Shown here one piece after another: positions 40,097 to 50,163 of a stretch of 64,000 nucleotides of DNA; position 1 is the first letter of the stretch; each line of letters begins with the position of its first letter. The stretch spans positions 841,941-905,940 of the forward strand of contig NZ_JAERQK010000001.1 in assembly GCF_017912535.1 (NCBI RefSeq), written 5' to 3'. Made by a program: the position numbers and the translations under genes. The notes beneath the pieces are model-generated. The model was given only the letters and a program-made list of their open reading frames with translations, did no database searches and was not told the DNA's origin. This DNA is from Motiliproteus sediminis. Its GTDB lineage: Bacteria; Pseudomonadota; Gammaproteobacteria; Pseudomonadales; Balneatricaceae.

Positions 40097-42442
40097 ATGC
40101 TGCGCCACGCCCTCAACGCTTTTATCTGCACCGGAATGTTATTAGCGGCAAACGCCAACGCTGGCGAAAATGATGAGATCGCCCCCCAGAGTGAGCCTAC
40201 TCGTTACGTGACGCCCGAGAGTCAGGAAGGGTCTTTTTACCAGCAGCAGGTCAAACCGATTATGGAACGGCGCTGCGTGGTATGCCACGCCTGCTACGAT
40301 GCCCCCTGTCAGCTGAAACTGGGCTCTCCCGATGGTATTGACCGTGGGCTTCATCCCAGCAAGGTGTACAACGGGACCCGTATACTGGCCGCCGAGCCCA
40401 CCCGCCTGTTTGAGGATGCACAAACCGCGCGCGAATGGCGGAGCAAAGGCTTTCACCCGATCCTGCCGCCAGCTGACGCCGGTCAAGACGAGATCGAACA
40501 GAGTCTGCTTTTTCGTGTGCTGGCATTAAAACAGCGCCACCCCAATCCGGATAGCCCGATTCTGCCCGCAAGTTTTGACTTCAAGCTCGATCGTAACCAA
40601 CAATGCGTCAGCGCCGACAACTACCACCGCGTCGAACAAAAACGCCCCCTTTGGGGGATGCCCTATGGCCTGCCGGGCCTAACCGCACGCGAGTTCGACA
40701 CTCTCGGTCGCTGGCTGAACCAGGGCGCGCCGCTGCCAGACGTCCCTCTGCTCTCGGCCAATACCCGGGCACTACGCCATCACTGGGAGCGTTTTCTGAA
40801 TCAGGACAGCTTCCGCCACCGCCTGGTCAGCCGCTATATTTATGAACACCTATACCTGTTCAATCTGTACTTTGAGCAACAGCCGCAAGCCGGCTATTTC
40901 AAACTGGTGCGTTCAAGCACGCCTCCCGGTGAGCCGGTAAAGCGCATTGCGACCCGTCGTCCTTTCGATGACCCCGGGGTAGAACGCGTCTTCTACCGGC
41001 TGGTCGCAGAACGCTCGGCAGTAGTCGCCAAGAACCACATCCCCTACCCGCTGGGACCCGCACGCCAGCGCCGCTGGCAGGAGTTGTTTTTCAGCAGCGA
41101 CTACAGGGTTGAACAATTGCCTGGCTATGAACCGGAGCTGGCCGCGAACCCTTTTCTCACCTTCCGCGCTCTGCCTCCCCGCGCTCGCTACCGCTTTATG
41201 CTCGACGACGCGCAGGACACAATTATGGCGTTCATTAAAGGGCCGGTATGCCGCGGCCAAATGGCCGTTAACGTGATCAACGAACACTTTTGGGTCTACT
41301 TCTTTGACCCCGAGTTCCGCATCTCTGACGACACCCGAGAACTAGTACAAAAATCGCTGCACCAGCTTACCCTGCCAGCCGCGGCAAGCAGCAATGCACT
41401 GCCCATATCGACCTGGCTGAAATACGCATCGTTGCAAGATGAATACCTGCAGACCAAGGCCACAATACTCAATCGTGAACTGGGCAAAAAGACGCCCATC
41501 GACGAAAACCTGATCTGGGATGGGGACGGTCACAACAGCAACGCGGCACTGACCATCTTCCGCCATTTCGACAACGCAGCGGTGGTCAAGGGGCTGGTGG
41601 GAGCCCCTCCCAAAACCGCCTGGGTGATCGACTACCCGTTGCTGGAACGGATTCACTATCTGCTGGTGGCAGGCTTCGATGTCTACGGCAATTTAGGTCA
41701 TCAACTGGTTACCCGCCTGTACATGGACTTTCTGCGCATGGAAGGCGAGCTGAACTTTCTGATGCTTCTCCCCAAAGACGCACGCAACCGGGAGCGGGAT
41801 TACTGGTATCGCGATAGCGGCGCCGGAATCCAGAGCTATATCTTTGGACGCCACAGTAACATCCACCCGCAGCCGGCCATCAACTATCAGACGGCAGAGC
41901 CAAAGCAGGAGTTGTATCAGCGTCTTAGGCGGCGCTTACAACCGATACTTGAAACTCGCTACGAGCTCTCCAGCAGCACGCTCAGCGCAGAGAGCCAACA
42001 GCTGCTGCAGCGGGTTGAACAACTGCAGGGCAACGGTTTGAGATTCTTGCCGGAGTACAGCCTGATACTGGTGCGCACCCATAGCGGCGATGAGCAGCTG
42101 GTCAGCATGGTGCATCACCGCGCGCACGCCAACATCTCCAGCTTGTTCGATGAAGCCAACGCCCTGCGCCCGGATGAGGACAGCCTCACCTTCACTACCG
42201 GAGTGGTTGGCGACCATCCCAACCTGCTGCTATGGATCGCTGAAGGGCAACTGCCGCAGATGGTGAACCGGATGACCGGATTGCAAACTGAAGAAGACTA
42301 CGCCAAATTCGTCGGCCGTTACGGCATCCGGCGCTCGGACGTGCGCTTCTGGCAGGTAAGCGACCGCATTATCGATCGTTACCAGGCCAACAGTCCGATC
42401 GAGGCTGGCCTGCTTGATTACAACCGCTTGGAAAACCGATGA
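40097..42442 (+). CDS. cti: fatty acid cis/trans isomerase
   Basis: A 781-aa periplasmic heme enzyme from ATG 40097. Residues 1-22 form a signal peptide ending near ANA. A c-type heme site CVVCHAC (CxxCH) lies near residue 60, close to CQLKLGSPDGIDRG. Long conserved tracts such as WGMPYGLPGL and WVIDYPLLERIHYLLVAGFDVYGNLGHQL match Cti. The enzyme turns cis-unsaturated acyl chains of membrane lipids to trans under solvent, heat or salt stress. A longer frame to 39992 lacks a signal peptide. It overlaps the next gene as ATGA. Confidence 0.95.
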   Translation: MLRHALNAFICTGMLLAANANAGENDEIAPQSEPTRYVTPESQEGSFYQQQVKPIMERRCVVCHACYDAPCQLKLGSPDGIDRGLHPSKVYNGTRILAAEPTRLFEDAQTAREWRSKGFHPILPPADAGQDEIEQSLLFRVLALKQRHPNPDSPILPASFDFKLDRNQQCVSADNYHRVEQKRPLWGMPYGLPGLTAREFDTLGRWLNQGAPLPDVPLLSANTRALRHHWERFLNQDSFRHRLVSRYIYEHLYLFNLYFEQQPQAGYFKLVRSSTPPGEPVKRIATRRPFDDPGVERVFYRLVAERSAVVAKNHIPYPLGPARQRRWQELFFSSDYRVEQLPGYEPELAANPFLTFRALPPRARYRFMLDDAQDTIMAFIKGPVCRGQMAVNVINEHFWVYFFDPEFRISDDTRELVQKSLHQLTLPAAASSNALPISTWLKYASLQDEYLQTKATILNRELGKKTPIDENLIWDGDGHNSNAALTIFRHFDNAAVVKGLVGAPPKTAWVIDYPLLERIHYLLVAGFDVYGNLGHQLVTRLYMDFLRMEGELNFLMLLPKDARNRERDYWYRDSGAGIQSYIFGRHSNIHPQPAINYQTAEPKQELYQRLRRRLQPILETRYELSSSTLSAESQQLLQRVEQLQGNGLRFLPEYSLILVRTHSGDEQLVSMVHHRAHANISSLFDEANALRPDEDSLTFTTGVVGDHPNLLLWIAEGQLPQMVNRMTGLQTEEDYAKFVGRYGIRRSDVRFWQVSDRIIDRYQANSPIEAGLLDYNRLENR

Positions 42443-43503
42443 CTCACGCACTCATCATTTCAGCCGCAAAAACCATTGACCAACAAGGATCAATGAGCCA
42501 CTGCCTGGAACTCGAACATGAACTGAGGCGGCTCCATATCCCGCTACACCATCTCACCATTGAGCCCCTGCGCGCCGATTGGAATGCTCCCGAATCGGTC
42601 GATCACTTTCGCAGTGGTTGTGCGCCCATCGAAGCGCTAGAACGTGCCCACCAGTTGATCGCATCAGGCACTCCGGCCGTTCTGATCAGCGGCGATGACG
42701 ATATCCGCAGCGGTTACGAGCGAGGCGAGCGCCTGCAGCGAATGGCTGTATACGGCCCCCATTATCCTCTCACCCAAGCCTACACCGATCTGGCTCAACG
42801 GTTTGTCGAGTTGCAGCAGGGGAACCAGACGCTATTCAAGCAGGTAGCCGCCGCACTGTTCGACAACCACCAGCTCAGCTTTCGCAACGCTCTGGCAGAC
42901 CGGTTCGAATCGGAGCTGATGCCGGGTGAGCGCTGGTTCCGCCCGATAACCAGCCTGTTTCGTGGTGTCGATTGCGCCAACCCGCTGGTCGACTTTAGCG
43001 GACGCCTGCTACTGGCCAACCGCGCAACCGCCGACCGTTTGCAGATCCCCCTTTCTGAGCGTATCGAGTTGCGCGCCGTTGCCACTCGCAGGCTGCCGGG
43101 TGACGGTCCGGAGTACCTGCAACAGATTGCCGAGTACGAGCACCTGCGCGAAGCCTACAATAGCTGCTGCGATCAGGGCGGCGTAGCTTTCGCCGAGGAG
43201 TTCAGGCGAGGCAACGCCCTGCTGGAGGTATACACCTGCTATCCGGTGGTACCGATGGCCTTCCTGTTAGCCAGCGGCCTGGTAGACCTGCTCGAACAGA
43301 TTCCGGCATTTCTTGAACAACACTCCATTACCGTCACCGGCGGCATGAATCTCGCCCGGGCGCCCTGGAACAACCCCGCCCTCAACGCGCTCATCACCAT
43401 GCACCATCGCCTGCTGGAAGGTAGTGAGCAGTACGGCATGGTCCAGGGAAACGGCGGGTTGGGCTATCGTCAGGGTGTGGCGCTGCTAGCCCGCCCGGAC
43501 TGA
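42439..43503 (+). CDS. thiolase-superfamily-like protein coupled to cti
   Basis: A 354-aa protein whose ATG overlaps the cti stop (ATGA). It shows thiolase-like segments in order: a Cys region FRSGCAPIEALERAHQLI followed by AVLISGDDD, then DCANPLVDFSGRLLLANRATADRL, a VYTCYPVVPMAFLLASGL segment, VTGGMNLARAPWNNPALNAL, and an ending NGGLGYRQGVALL. The usual His motif near the C-terminal GG (GHPxGATG) is replaced by ARAPWNNPAL, so normal thiolase chemistry is doubtful. No named family fits with certainty. Tight coupling to cti suggests a role in lipid metabolism, but that is inference. Confidence 0.7.
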   Translation: MTHALIISAAKTIDQQGSMSHCLELEHELRRLHIPLHHLTIEPLRADWNAPESVDHFRSGCAPIEALERAHQLIASGTPAVLISGDDDIRSGYERGERLQRMAVYGPHYPLTQAYTDLAQRFVELQQGNQTLFKQVAAALFDNHQLSFRNALADRFESELMPGERWFRPITSLFRGVDCANPLVDFSGRLLLANRATADRLQIPLSERIELRAVATRRLPGDGPEYLQQIAEYEHLREAYNSCCDQGGVAFAEEFRRGNALLEVYTCYPVVPMAFLLASGLVDLLEQIPAFLEQHSITVTGGMNLARAPWNNPALNALITMHHRLLEGSEQYGMVQGNGGLGYRQGVALLARPD

Positions 43504-44451
43504 GTGTTTCAGGTAATCATCGAGCGCCCGGCACGCGGCCTCACGACCAATTTCGATTAACTCTTCAGCACGGTAGAACTCGTAAAAACGGCAGCTGTCT
43601 TTGGGGATTCGAACCAACACATCGGGTGGATAACCGGCAATCTTGTACTGGGTCAGGGTGGCCTGCATCGCCTCCACCGACTGATAGATCACCTCAAGCC
43701 GCCCCAGTCGACTCTGGCGACGGCGCCGGGGCTGCGGCTCGGTGGCCGAACGTTCCATCTTGCGTTTGATATTGGCGCCGAGCGAGCTCAGGCTCCAGCT
43801 CTCCAGCAGCCCTGCGTCCTCATGGCTGCCCTCAGAGCTGTCGTCATGCCCACTGCTGGTTGCCAGTTCCTGCTGGGGCATCTCCACCGTCGCAAACTCA
43901 GTCTGTGCGGCGGCATTAAGATTGACCGCAACAATCAGGTCTGCATGGGCCGACACCGTCGGCGCGATAGGTATGGGATTGAGCAAACCACCGTCAACCA
44001 GCACCCGCCCGTTACGCACCACCGGCGTAAACAGACTGGGGATCGATATGGACGCCCGGATCGCTTCCAGAAGATCACCCTCCTGAAACCAGATCTCCTT
44101 CAGTCGCGTCAGGTCAGTGGCTACTGCGGTAAAGGGTAGCTCCAGCGACTCGATCGTCCGTCGCCCGACCATCTCATTGAGCATCGCAAAAACCTTGTCG
44201 CCCCGTATGAGCCCCACCGAATCAAAGGACAGGTCCAGCATCCTCAGCACATCTACCGAACGCTGGTCGATAGCCCAGTGGCGAAACTCGTCCAGACGAC
44301 CGGCAGCGTAAAGGCCGCCGACCAAGGCCCCCATAGAACTGCCGGCCACGCTGACAACGCGCAACCCACGGCGCTCCAATTCATCGATCACGCCGATGTG
44401 GGCATAGCCGCGTGCACCACCACTGCCGAGGACCAACGATACGGTGGTCAC
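43486..44451 (-). CDS. patatin-like phospholipase (RssA/YchK type)
   Basis: A 321-aa patatin-domain hydrolase with a Ser-Asp dyad. The oxyanion loop is GSGGARGYAHIG at residues about 8-19, the nucleophile motif GSSMG is at about 38-42, and DGG in VLVDGGLLNPIP carries the Asp. A Ser/Glu-rich insert and an arginine-rich segment (EPQPRRRRQSRLG) follow the core. The start is a GTG overlapping the upstream gene's stop (GTGA). The 3' end overlaps the convergent thiolase-like gene by 18 bp. Confidence 0.92.
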   Translation of the reverse strand: MTTVSLVLGSGGARGYAHIGVIDELERRGLRVVSVAGSSMGALVGGLYAAGRLDEFRHWAIDQRSVDVLRMLDLSFDSVGLIRGDKVFAMLNEMVGRRTIESLELPFTAVATDLTRLKEIWFQEGDLLEAIRASISIPSLFTPVVRNGRVLVDGGLLNPIPIAPTVSAHADLIVAVNLNAAAQTEFATVEMPQQELATSSGHDDSSEGSHEDAGLLESWSLSSLGANIKRKMERSATEPQPRRRRQSRLGRLEVIYQSVEAMQATLTQYKIAGYPPDVLVRIPKDSCRFYEFYRAEELIEIGREAACRALDDYLKHSVRAG

Positions 44452-45365
44452 AGCCCCCCCTTGAGGAGCTCTACCCGCACCGCGGGAATCGAGGGATCAT
44501 AGGCCGGTACCAGATCGCCAACGCCATGGGCTTCCAGCGCCACCGCCGGAACCCCGAGCACAATCAGGCGGTCACGTACGCGCTCTGCATCGACGCGTGA
44601 CGACGCGATCCGCGCGGCCAGATCCCCGCCACGGTTGGAGTGACCGACCAGCCGAAGCACGGCTCCCGGCTGCTGATTCAGCAACTGGTTGATACTTGCC
44701 GCCAAACTATCCAGCGGGTCGCCCAATTCAACATAGAGGCGCTCGCCGCGATTAAGCTGACTGGTAACAACACTCGAAGACGCCGCGTTACTACCCTGTT
44801 TCACCAGATCCAGATGCAGATAGACCCGCTTATTGCCGCGCTGAACCGCATACAGGGCGATCACCCGTTGACTGGCAACATCTTCAAACGCACCGTACCA
44901 CTGCTGCCGATCCAGACCGTAGAGCTGGGCGATACCAAACTGGGTATTGGCCCACTGGTTACTGCTACCGCAGCGCCGGCCCTCACACAGGTACAGAGAG
45001 CGGTAGCCGGCGTTATCCAGCTGTTGACGCATGAAGCCAAAAGCTTCTTCACTGCCGTGACCGTCGGGAATGCGGTAGGTCACCCGCACCAAAGCCCCGG
45101 CCAGGGCGCGCGAGCGCTCCGCACTGATCACGCCGTTAACTTTCTTCATCGGCCCCAGGGCCAAACGGTACTCCGGAGAAACTTGTTGTTGATATTCAAC
45201 AATATAGGATAGAGGGTAACGCTCCAGCCCTTCCGGGTCTGCGCTCCCCGGAATATCGCCGCGCGCCGTAGCCGCCATCGACACCAACAGCGCGGCAACG
45301 ATGCTAAAAACCACAGACCGGTGGCGAAACGGCAGGTGTGGGATCAAAAAACCACTAAACAACAT
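44448..45365 (-). CDS. DUF4892 protein with OmpA-like C-terminal domain
   Basis: A protein of about 305 aa with an N-terminal membrane or signal segment (VVFSIVAALLVSMAATARGD). The DUF4892 region follows (LERYPLSYIVEYQQQVSPEYRLALGPMKKVNG). The C-terminal OmpA-like peptidoglycan-binding segment is VLRLVGHSNRGGDLAARIASSRVDAERVRDRLIVLGVPAVALEAHGVGDL, split here for length by describing residues about 225-300. ATG 45365 has GAGGAG upstream; ATG 45395 is an alternative. It is coupled to the patatin gene and is probably an envelope protein. Confidence 0.82.
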   Translation of the reverse strand: MLFSGFLIPHLPFRHRSVVFSIVAALLVSMAATARGDIPGSADPEGLERYPLSYIVEYQQQVSPEYRLALGPMKKVNGVISAERSRALAGALVRVTYRIPDGHGSEEAFGFMRQQLDNAGYRSLYLCEGRRCGSSNQWANTQFGIAQLYGLDRQQWYGAFEDVASQRVIALYAVQRGNKRVYLHLDLVKQGSNAASSSVVTSQLNRGERLYVELGDPLDSLAASINQLLNQQPGAVLRLVGHSNRGGDLAARIASSRVDAERVRDRLIVLGVPAVALEAHGVGDLVPAYDPSIPAVRVELLKGGL

Positions 45366-45441
45366 CGCTGGGGGGCGCTCCTCGCTATACGTCATACCCT
45401 AGGTTCGCTATCATCGGGCGCTCACCGATAGCGAGCGCAGG

Positions 45442-47244
45442 ATGATGTTCAGATTAGCAGATCCCATTACGGACAAACGGTTCAATCGAGTTTTCCTTTT
45501 TCTTTTCATCTGCTTGTTCCTTGTCGCACCGACCTACTACCAGGACAACCCCGGTGGAGAAGGGTTGTTCCTGCCGTTCAATAGCACGGTCTGGATCGCC
45601 GCCAGCTTTCTGATCGGGCTGGGGCTATTACGGGTCGTGCATACCGGCAAGCTGGTTATTCCATCGCTGGCGCTACCCATGCTCACCTTCCCCGTCATCA
45701 TCACTCTGATGGGAGCACTGATGTCGGTGGCTCTACCGGTAAGCTGGATGTTCCGTTTGCTGGCGATCTGGGGCGGCTTTCTGGTTTATTTCTCCATCAA
45801 TCAGTTCCGCCTGGAGCGCCGCTGGCAGGATAACCTGATGCTGGTACTGGTCGCCTCATCAATGGTCCAGTCGCTGATCAGCCTCGCCCACCTGTATCTC
45901 GACCATAACCTCTGGGGCTTCATACCTCACTCCCCCGGTATCCCTCGGGGAATCTTCCAGCAGGTCAATCTCAACGCTTCCTACGTTGCGACCGGTCTGC
46001 TGGCGGCAATTTACTGCCTGAGCCTTCCCTCCTTCCGACAGCGGCACCGGGCCCTTCGACTAATGATCATCGCCGCGGTGGGACTGAATACCCTGGTGGT
46101 TGCCACCACCGGCTCGCGCCTCGGCATGATCGCGGCAATAGCGGGGGTACTCCTGATGCTGGCGGCCCGCTACCGCCAGCTGTGGGCGGGGCGCAAAGCA
46201 CTGTTTGCCGCCTTGGGGGTGGTAGCGTTAGCTGCAATCGCCAGTCTGCAGATCGAAACCAAGACCGGGGGACTTCTGGGCGGTGTAGAGAAGTTCGAGA
46301 AAATGACCCAATCCTCCAGCGACCCCACACGCAACGACGTTCGCTGGATGATGTACGATTCCAGCCTGGAGCTGATGCTGGAACGCCCAATCACTGGCCA
46401 CGGCATCGGTCGCTTCCAACCGGCCTGGCACGATAAAAAGGCGGAGTACCACCAGCAGCATCCCGAAGCCGCCATTCTGGAGCCACGCCTCAGCCACCCG
46501 CACAACGAACTACTCTACTGGGGGATTGAAGGTGGTCTGCTGGCACTGGCAGCCATATTCTTTGTCGCCGGGGCAGTACTATGGCGCCTGTGGCAGCTGG
46601 GCTGGCAGCGCGGCGGGGCCTACTTGGCGTTACTGCTGCCGATAACCCTGCATACCCAGGTGGAGCTGCCATTTTACATCTCGCAGCTCCATTGGCTGCT
46701 GTTTATCTGCCTGATCGCCTTGATTGCCAGCCATCGTCGTCGGGTCGCCAGCTTTGGCCTCAGCAGCTTCGGTCGTGCTACCGGACTCGCCATCGCGCTG
46801 GTATTTCCGGTTCTGGCGACGGTTTTTTTCACCCACTCTTTGCTGGCAAACAAAGCCAACATGGATTTTCAACTGGCGAAGGTGAAGGACGTCAGCAAGC
46901 TGGAGTTTCCGTCAACCAACATCTACTTTGCCGAAAACACCGCCTTTCTGCACATGCAGACCTTACTGCGCTATGGCTTGCAGACCGGCAACACCAACGC
47001 TCTCAATGCTTATATCCCCTGGGCACAGGAGCACCTGCAGTATATTCCCGACGCAGCAGTGTATATTGGGCTGCCACTGGCGCTGCACAAACTGGGGCGC
47101 TTCGAGGAAGCCTATCGGGTAATGGACCGTGCCATTGCCGTTTACCCCAAAGGGCGGCTGACAGAAACCGGCAAGAATGCCTTAAACGACATGGATGCGC
47201 GGCGGGGGCGCCCGCCACGTTATCAATTGGATAACAGCCATTAA
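45442..47244 (+). CDS. PglL/Wzy-type O-oligosaccharyltransferase (O-antigen ligase family)
   Basis: A 600-aa polytopic membrane protein with about 12 helices. The conserved segment GIPRGIFQQVNLNASYVATGL is the PglL-type signature. The Wzy_C region lies near residues 190-410, with ATTGSRLGMIAAIAG and the periplasmic-loop HPHNELLYWGIEGG carrying the key His. A C-terminal soluble part resembles a Wzy_C_2/TPR-like tail. Such proteins attach glycans to pilins or other exported proteins, or to lipid A core. No pilin or glycan cluster is adjacent. ATG 45442 has AGGATG just upstream. Confidence 0.85.
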   Translation: MMFRLADPITDKRFNRVFLFLFICLFLVAPTYYQDNPGGEGLFLPFNSTVWIAASFLIGLGLLRVVHTGKLVIPSLALPMLTFPVIITLMGALMSVALPVSWMFRLLAIWGGFLVYFSINQFRLERRWQDNLMLVLVASSMVQSLISLAHLYLDHNLWGFIPHSPGIPRGIFQQVNLNASYVATGLLAAIYCLSLPSFRQRHRALRLMIIAAVGLNTLVVATTGSRLGMIAAIAGVLLMLAARYRQLWAGRKALFAALGVVALAAIASLQIETKTGGLLGGVEKFEKMTQSSSDPTRNDVRWMMYDSSLELMLERPITGHGIGRFQPAWHDKKAEYHQQHPEAAILEPRLSHPHNELLYWGIEGGLLALAAIFFVAGAVLWRLWQLGWQRGGAYLALLLPITLHTQVELPFYISQLHWLLFICLIALIASHRRRVASFGLSSFGRATGLAIALVFPVLATVFFTHSLLANKANMDFQLAKVKDVSKLEFPSTNIYFAENTAFLHMQTLLRYGLQTGNTNALNAYIPWAQEHLQYIPDAAVYIGLPLALHKLGRFEEAYRVMDRAIAVYPKGRLTETGKNALNDMDARRGRPPRYQLDNSH

Positions 47245-47246
47245 GC

Positions 47247-47705
47247 CTAAAAGCCGGGGTCAAACCACAGCAGCTCGCCACAGCCGGCGGCTACCAACGG
47301 CAGCTCTACGGCTGCCATCGCGCTGGTTCCTAGGTGGTAGCGACCGGGCTCCGCACCCAGCAGCCGGTTCAGTAACCGGGTTAGCAGCGGATTGTGCGCC
47401 ACCAGCATCGCGGTATCGGCTGACAGGCTTGCGGCAAGCTCGGCAATTACCCGTTCAGGATCGCTGTCGGGCGTGAGCCAATTTGCCCTGCTGTGCTCAA
47501 CACTGGTGTTTAATGGCAGCATTTCTGCCGTCTGCCGGGCGCGCAGGTAAGGGCTGACCCATAGTCTACCCACTCCCTCAAGCTGCTGGCTTCGCGCAGA
47601 GATCTGTCGCTGGCACTGCTGAATGCCCGTTGCACTGAGAGGCCGCTCTTCATCGGGGGTCACCCAGTCAGCCGCACCGTGGCGCATCAGAATCAGCGTG
47701 GTCAT
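47247..47705 (-). CDS. sixA: phosphohistidine phosphatase SixA
   Basis: A 152-aa histidine phosphatase of the RHG superfamily. The catalytic motif is LILMRHGAAD at the start, and the second His is in AMLVAHNPLLTRLLN. SixA removes phosphate from His of phosphotransfer proteins such as ArcB or nitrogen-PTS proteins. It follows gpsA by 3 bases, as in E. coli-related and pseudomonad genomes. Confidence 0.93.
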   Translation of the reverse strand: MTTLILMRHGAADWVTPDEERPLSATGIQQCQRQISARSQQLEGVGRLWVSPYLRARQTAEMLPLNTSVEHSRANWLTPDSDPERVIAELAASLSADTAMLVAHNPLLTRLLNRLLGAEPGRYHLGTSAMAAVELPLVAAGCGELLWFDPGF

Positions 47706-47708
47706 AGG

Positions 47709-48743
47709 TTATCGCCGCGGCGGCAGCTGGAACGCAACATCTTCGCTATGCGCCGCCATCATCAGCTCACCAATCACCTTCCTTACCGGCTCATGCCCGT
47801 ACACAACCCGATACAGCCCCTGAACCAGAGGCATATAGACGTTCAGTTCATCAGCACGCGCCTTGACGTACTTGAGCGTGTTTACCCCTTCGGCGACTTC
47901 GCCCAGGTCAGTAACAATAGTCTCGAGATCCTTGCCCTCGCCGAGCGCAAAGCCAACCCGGTAGTTGCGACTGAGCGGCGACATGCAGGTCACAATCAGG
48001 TCACCAACACCCGCCAGCCCCAGAAACGTGAGAGGATCTGCACCCAACTCAACTGCGAAGCGACTCATCTCGGCCAGACTGCGCGTCATCAGCATGCTGC
48101 GCGTATTTTCGCCCATGCCCATGGCGGCACTCAGCCCGGCTGCGATGGCATAGATATTTTTCAACGCCCCACCCAGCTCCACACCGTAGGTATCGGTGCC
48201 GGCATACACCCTGAAATAATCACCATGCAACGCCCTTTGCACCTGCTCGCACAGTTTCGGATCATCGCTGGCGATAACCGTCGCGGCCAACTGCCTGGTG
48301 CCGATCTCTTTGGCCAGATTAGGACCACTGAGCACCCCCACGCTAGCGTCAGGCACTTCGTCACGAAGAATATCGCTCATCAACTTGAACGAGGCGCCTT
48401 CGATCCCCTTGGTGGTACTGATCAGCATCTGCCCCGGCTGGAGATGGGTACGCACCGAGTGAACCACTTTGCGAAAGTTCTTGCTGGGAATCGCCACAAA
48501 CACCAGATCACTGCATCCCAGGTGCGAAAAATCCACCACCGGGTGCAACCCTGGATGCAGTTGGCAACCGGGCAGGTAGCGACTGTTTTCGCGCGTTCTG
48601 CGCATCGATTCAGCCTGCTCCGCTGAGCGCATCCACTGATACACCTGATGGCCGTTCTCGGCCGCGATGTTCGCCAACGCGGTGCCGAAGCTACCACCTC
48701 CCAGCACCGAAATAGTCAGGGCTTGTGTCTCTGTTTTACTCAT
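47709..48743 (-). CDS. gpsA: glycerol-3-phosphate dehydrogenase [NAD(P)+]
   Basis: A 344-aa enzyme making sn-glycerol-3-phosphate for phospholipids. The NAD motif is [20 protein letters not shown], and the catalytic Lys is in [37 protein letters not shown] is also conserved. It lies 7 bases after the helicase gene and just ahead of sixA, so the three are likely one operon. Confidence 0.97.
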   Translation of the reverse strand: MSKTETQALTISVLGGGSFGTALANIAAENGHQVYQWMRSAEQAESMRRTRENSRYLPGCQLHPGLHPVVDFSHLGCSDLVFVAIPSKNFRKVVHSVRTHLQPGQMLISTTKGIEGASFKLMSDILRDEVPDASVGVLSGPNLAKEIGTRQLAATVIASDDPKLCEQVQRALHGDYFRVYAGTDTYGVELGGALKNIYAIAAGLSAAMGMGENTRSMLMTRSLAEMSRFAVELGADPLTFLGLAGVGDLIVTCMSPLSRNYRVGFALGEGKDLETIVTDLGEVAEGVNTLKYVKARADELNVYMPLVQGLYRVVYGHEPVRKVIGELMMAAHSEDVAFQLPPRR

Positions 48744-48750
48744 TGCGGTA

Positions 48751-50013
48751 TCACGCGGGCCGTTTTAGCAGCTCTTCATCCGGATGCAGACACTGCAGCC
48801 GGTTGCCGATCAGAGCCTCGATATCAGGCAACATGAACGCATCTGTTTCGCAGGCGAAACTGAACGAGATCCCCTCCGCACCGGCACGGCCTGTGCGACC
48901 AATGCGATGAACATAATCTTCTGGATCCTCGGGCAGATTGTAGTTGATCACATGACTGACACCTTCGACGTGGATACCACGGCCAGCTACATCGGTAGCG
49001 ACCAACACTTTGATTGCGCCGCTGCGAAAAGCCTCCAGCGTCTTGATGCGCTGCTTTTGCCCCACTTCTCCTGACAACAGGGCGGCGGAAATCCCACTCT
49101 TGGTCAGGCGTTCGGTGAGACGACGCGTCTGGTCACGTCGATTGGCGAACACCATTACTCGCTCCAGCTCCTGTTGGCGGACCACGTTATAGAGCAGGTT
49201 AAACTTATCCTTCTCGCTCACCATGTAGACGATCTGTTCCACCGTGTCAGCGGTCAAGCGCTCCGGCTCAATCTCCACCTGGATAGCATCTAGAGTCCAC
49301 ATATTGGCAAGATGCAAAATCTCGTCCGAGAAGGTGGCGCTGAACAGCAGCGTCTGCCGATCACGTTTGTGCGGGGTGCTGCGAATAATCGCCCGCACGT
49401 CGGGAATGAACCCCATGCTGAGCATTCGGTCAGCTTCGTCAAGCACCAGAATCTCAACCTCGCTGAGATCGACATCGTTCTTGCGATTAAAATCGAGCAA
49501 CCGCCCTGGGGTCGCCACCAGAATATCGACCACCTGTTCGCGCAGCTGACGCTGCTGCTTGTCGTAGTCGATCCCACCCACCACGGTTTGCACCTTAAGT
49601 CCGCTGTGCTTTACCAGTTCCGCGGCATCGTTAGCAATCTGCATAACCAGTTCGCGGGTGGGAGCCACCACCAGCGCCCGCGGCTTACCGGGACGGCGCC
49701 GGCCAAGATACGGGTAATCGATAAGATCCGTAATGATACTGATGAGAAACGCCGCCGTTTTACCGGTACCGGTCTGCGCCTTGCCGACCAGATCGCGCCC
49801 GTCCAGGGTATGCACCAACGACTTGGCCTGAATCGGTGAGCAATATTCGAACCCCAGATCCGCAACAGCGCGCATGACGACGTCAGGCAGATCGAGGTCG
49901 TGGAAACGGACTTTGCCCTCGCAGGGCTCGACTTTAAACTGGTCTGGGGACCACTCAGAAGCAGAAGGTGTTGATGCGGTGGAATCAGCAGCAGAAGACG
50001 GTGCGTTACTCAC
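48751..50013 (-). CDS. rhlB: DEAD-box RNA helicase, RhlB-like
   Basis: A 420-aa helicase with all core motifs: GFEYCSPIQ (Q motif), [34 protein letters not shown], and [10 protein letters not shown] near the end. An N-terminal low-complexity Ser/Ala stretch precedes the core. I chose GTG 50013 because AAGGATAA lies just upstream; the frame extends to TTG 50061 without such a signal. RhlB works with RNase E in mRNA decay. The symbol is by similarity; RhlE-like paralogues cannot be fully excluded. Confidence 0.88.
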   Translation of the reverse strand: MSNAPSSAADSTASTPSASEWSPDQFKVEPCEGKVRFHDLDLPDVVMRAVADLGFEYCSPIQAKSLVHTLDGRDLVGKAQTGTGKTAAFLISIITDLIDYPYLGRRRPGKPRALVVAPTRELVMQIANDAAELVKHSGLKVQTVVGGIDYDKQQRQLREQVVDILVATPGRLLDFNRKNDVDLSEVEILVLDEADRMLSMGFIPDVRAIIRSTPHKRDRQTLLFSATFSDEILHLANMWTLDAIQVEIEPERLTADTVEQIVYMVSEKDKFNLLYNVVRQQELERVMVFANRRDQTRRLTERLTKSGISAALLSGEVGQKQRIKTLEAFRSGAIKVLVATDVAGRGIHVEGVSHVINYNLPEDPEDYVHRIGRTGRAGAEGISFSFACETDAFMLPDIEALIGNRLQCLHPDEELLKRPA

Positions 50014-50163
50014 GAAGTCGTTATCCTTTTCTGGTCGTTGGCTGAGCGAAGTGGCTGCCAACCCTACATACTAGACATCGGCGCATCAGCATAGACGGTG
50101 CCGGTATCGGGCCTGAATTCTAACGGAAAACGCCGCTATCTCCCATCTTTTTAGCCCTGATGG

